Assembly (NCBI RefSeq): GCF_024166365.1
Contig: NC_064838.1
Coordinates: 75,470,001 to 75,534,000, forward strand
Source of the DNA: Elephas maximus indicus
Taxonomy: Eukaryota > Chordata > Mammalia > Proboscidea > Elephantidae
DNA length: 64,000 nt
Reading direction: 5' to 3'
Positions 62,225 through 64,000 of this stretch are shown here, in pieces (the first letter of the stretch is position 1; each line of letters starts with the position of its first letter). Both the position numbers and the translations under genes were made by a program. The notes under the pieces were generated by a model that ran no database searches, had not been told where the DNA came from, and saw only the letters and a list, made by a program, of their open reading frames with translations.

Positions 62225-63253
62225 TTATTGATTTTCTGACCAAACAATTTCCTTTAGTATTTCTTGTGGCTTTGGTTTGGTTTTTGCAAATTCTCTAAGC
62301 TTGTGTTTATTGGTAAATGTTTTAATTTCACCTTCATATTTGAGGGAGAGTTTTGCTGGATATACGATCCTTGGCTGGCAGTTTTTCTCCTTCAGTGCTC
62401 TGTATATGTCATCCCATTGCCTTCTTGACGGCACAGTTTCTGCTGAGTCGTCTGAACTTATTCTTATTGATTCTCCGTTTTAGGAGACCTTTCTTTATAT
62501 CCCTGGCTGCTTTTCAAATTTCCTCTTTTATTTTGATTTTTGCAAGATTGATGATAATATGTCTTGGTGATTTTCTTTTGGGATCAATGTTATATGGGGT
62601 TCGATGAGCATCTTGGATAGATATCCTTTCATCTTTCATGATGTCAGGGAAGTTTCCTGCCAACAGATCTTCAACTATTCTCTTTGTATTTTCTGTTACC
62701 CCCTTCTGTTCTGGAACTCCAATCACATGCAAGTTATTCTTCTTGATAGAGTCGCACATGATTCTTAGGGTTTCTTCATTTTTTAAAATTCTTTTATCTG
62801 ATTTTTTTCATCTATATTGGTGTCAATTTCCTTATCCTCCAGGTCCCCTGCTCTGCATTCCAATTGTTCGATTCTGCTCCTCTGACTTCCTATTGAGTTG
62901 CCTTATTCTGTCATTTTACTATTAATCTTTTGGAGTTCTGAATGCTGTCTCTCTATGGATTCTTGCAGCTTATTAATTTTTCCACTATGTTCTTGAATAA
63001 TCTTTTTGATATTTTCAACTGCTTTACCAATGTGTTCCTTGGCTTTTTCTGTAGATTGCCTTATTTCATTTCTGAGCTCATCCCTGATGTCTTGAAGCAT
63101 TCTGTATATTAGTTTGTTATATTCTGCATCTGGCAATTCCAGCATTGTATTTTCATTAGGGAAAGATTTTGATTCTTTAATTTGGGGAGTTGTAGAAACA
63201 ATCATGGTCCGCTTCTTTATGTGATTTGATATCGACTGCTGTCTCTGAGCCAT
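62225..63253 (-). pseudogene. L1 ORF1p remnant
   Basis: RNA-binding chaperone of the L1 particle. I take the start at MAQRQQSISNHIKKR (63253), inside a longer open frame. The coiled coil is at about 62905-63120 (ENIKKIIQEHSGKINKLQES), the RRM-like region at 62514-62759 (NNLHVIGVPEQKG, then RISIQDAHRTPYNIDPKRKS) and the C-terminal domain at 62225-62434 (PSRRQWDDIYRALKEKNCQ, PRIVYPAKLSL). The total of 1029 bases equals 343 codons, the normal size, but the three blocks are separated by frame breaks around 62760-62900 and 62440-62510. Confidence 0.88.
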
Positions 63254-64000
63254 CTCTAAGATATTGTAATGATTTATTTTATATTTGCTCACTGAGTCTT
63301 AACTTGTTTTGTTTTCTTTCAATATACATAGATGGGCTACTAGATTGCTCTGTCTTGATTGTTGTAGCCTTTGAATCACTTATGTCCTATTACCAGCTGG
63401 TTTGGGCTGTTACCAGATATATAAGCCTGAGAGTCTATTCCCTATTCTTGAGTAGAATCTGATTTTGGGTCACCAAGTGTGTGGTGTAGACTGTCACTTA
63501 TCCACCTAGAGGAGTGGTGGTGCTAGTTGTGTGCACCAGATTCTAGTAGCAGCAGGGGGTCACACTCCGGGCGGGGCAGGGTGCTGAGAGGCTTCCCCTA
63601 ATTGCCAGTGAGGTAGGTGTGTCTCTATTCCTAAAGCACTTTGGTGGGTGGGCTCTGCTGCTGTACCCCAGGCACGCAATGCATGTACCTCTACAGATTG
63701 GTAGGTATCACCATCCTCAGACCCCTAAGGCAGGAGGCTAGGTGGTCCGAGCTTCAGTCCTCAGTTCCCCATTGTGGGTCAGTGAGGGCTCTGTTTAATA
63801 CGCAGAGATATCAGACCTGGGAAACTTGTCTTTCCAGTAATCTTCTAAAACAATTACAGTCAGATCCCTATCAGAATTGCCTTTGCGTTATAATAGCCAC
63901 CTTGTTCCGTGTAGGGATGAAAGCCCAAGACTATGGATCTCATATGCTTGGCTGGAGCTGGTTCTGTATTTTTAGTCCAATTTCGGGAAGTCTGGGAAGG
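63254..64000 (-). promoter_or_regulatory. L1 5' UTR (internal promoter region), partial
   Basis: Upstream of ORF1 on the minus strand. It becomes GC-richer from about 63480 (GGGTCACACTCCGGGCGGGG near 63560), as L1 5' UTRs with internal RNA polymerase II promoters do. The 5' end lies outside the window. Confidence 0.6.

Overview
The window is mammalian nuclear DNA from an afrotherian, most likely a paenungulate such as an elephant. AfroSINEs are scattered throughout, and the dominant mid-age repeat is an RTE-type LINE whose 3' end reads GGCACCTAACAACAAC. L1 copies also carry the 3' UTR type that I associate with elephant. The species is an inference, because manatee or hyrax would share much of this. 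Codon-level coding capacity is very low: I see one intact protein-coding gene in 64 kb.

The host genes are olfactory receptors of family 4, all on the minus strand: an intact OR4C15-like gene (2366-3301), an OR4C15-like pseudogene (20092-21766) split by an RTE insertion and cut short by L1 sequence, and an OR4C11-like pseudogene (44127-45037) with one frameshift. This order agrees with the mammalian OR4C15-OR4C11 cluster (human 11q11, from memory). Flanking DNA shows that the left 22 kb is an old tandem array of about three units (downstream flank, receptor, upstream flank). Unit 1 is complete. Unit 2 has lost its receptor. Unit 3 has a broken receptor and no upstream flank.

The rest is a stack of mobile-element fossils. 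From 14147 to 18421 lie an L1 5' half (5' UTR and ORF1) and an RTE 3' half. From 22488 to about 35138 lies an old class I endogenous retrovirus on the minus strand with paired LTRs of about 525 bp and recognisable gag, pol and env regions. It is badly broken and hosts two RTE insertions, an AfroSINE and a nested 1000-bp solo LTR. From 35215 to 37110 there are two L1 3'-end pieces in swapped order. From about 38481 to 42615 there is a class III (ERVL-like) retroviral fossil with one LTR. RTE fragments follow at 42618-43740, 46274-47159, 52510-55266 and 55401-55951. The right end (56935 to beyond 64000) is a minus-strand L1 with 3' UTR, ORF2, ORF1 and 5' UTR, inserted in the 3' UTR of an older L1.

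I found no CRISPR array, operon, functional RNA gene or convincing new biological system. The most informative observations are the decayed receptor array, the nested LTR with a clean 4-bp target duplication, and the visible modular relation between AfroSINEs and the RTE 5' and 3' ends.
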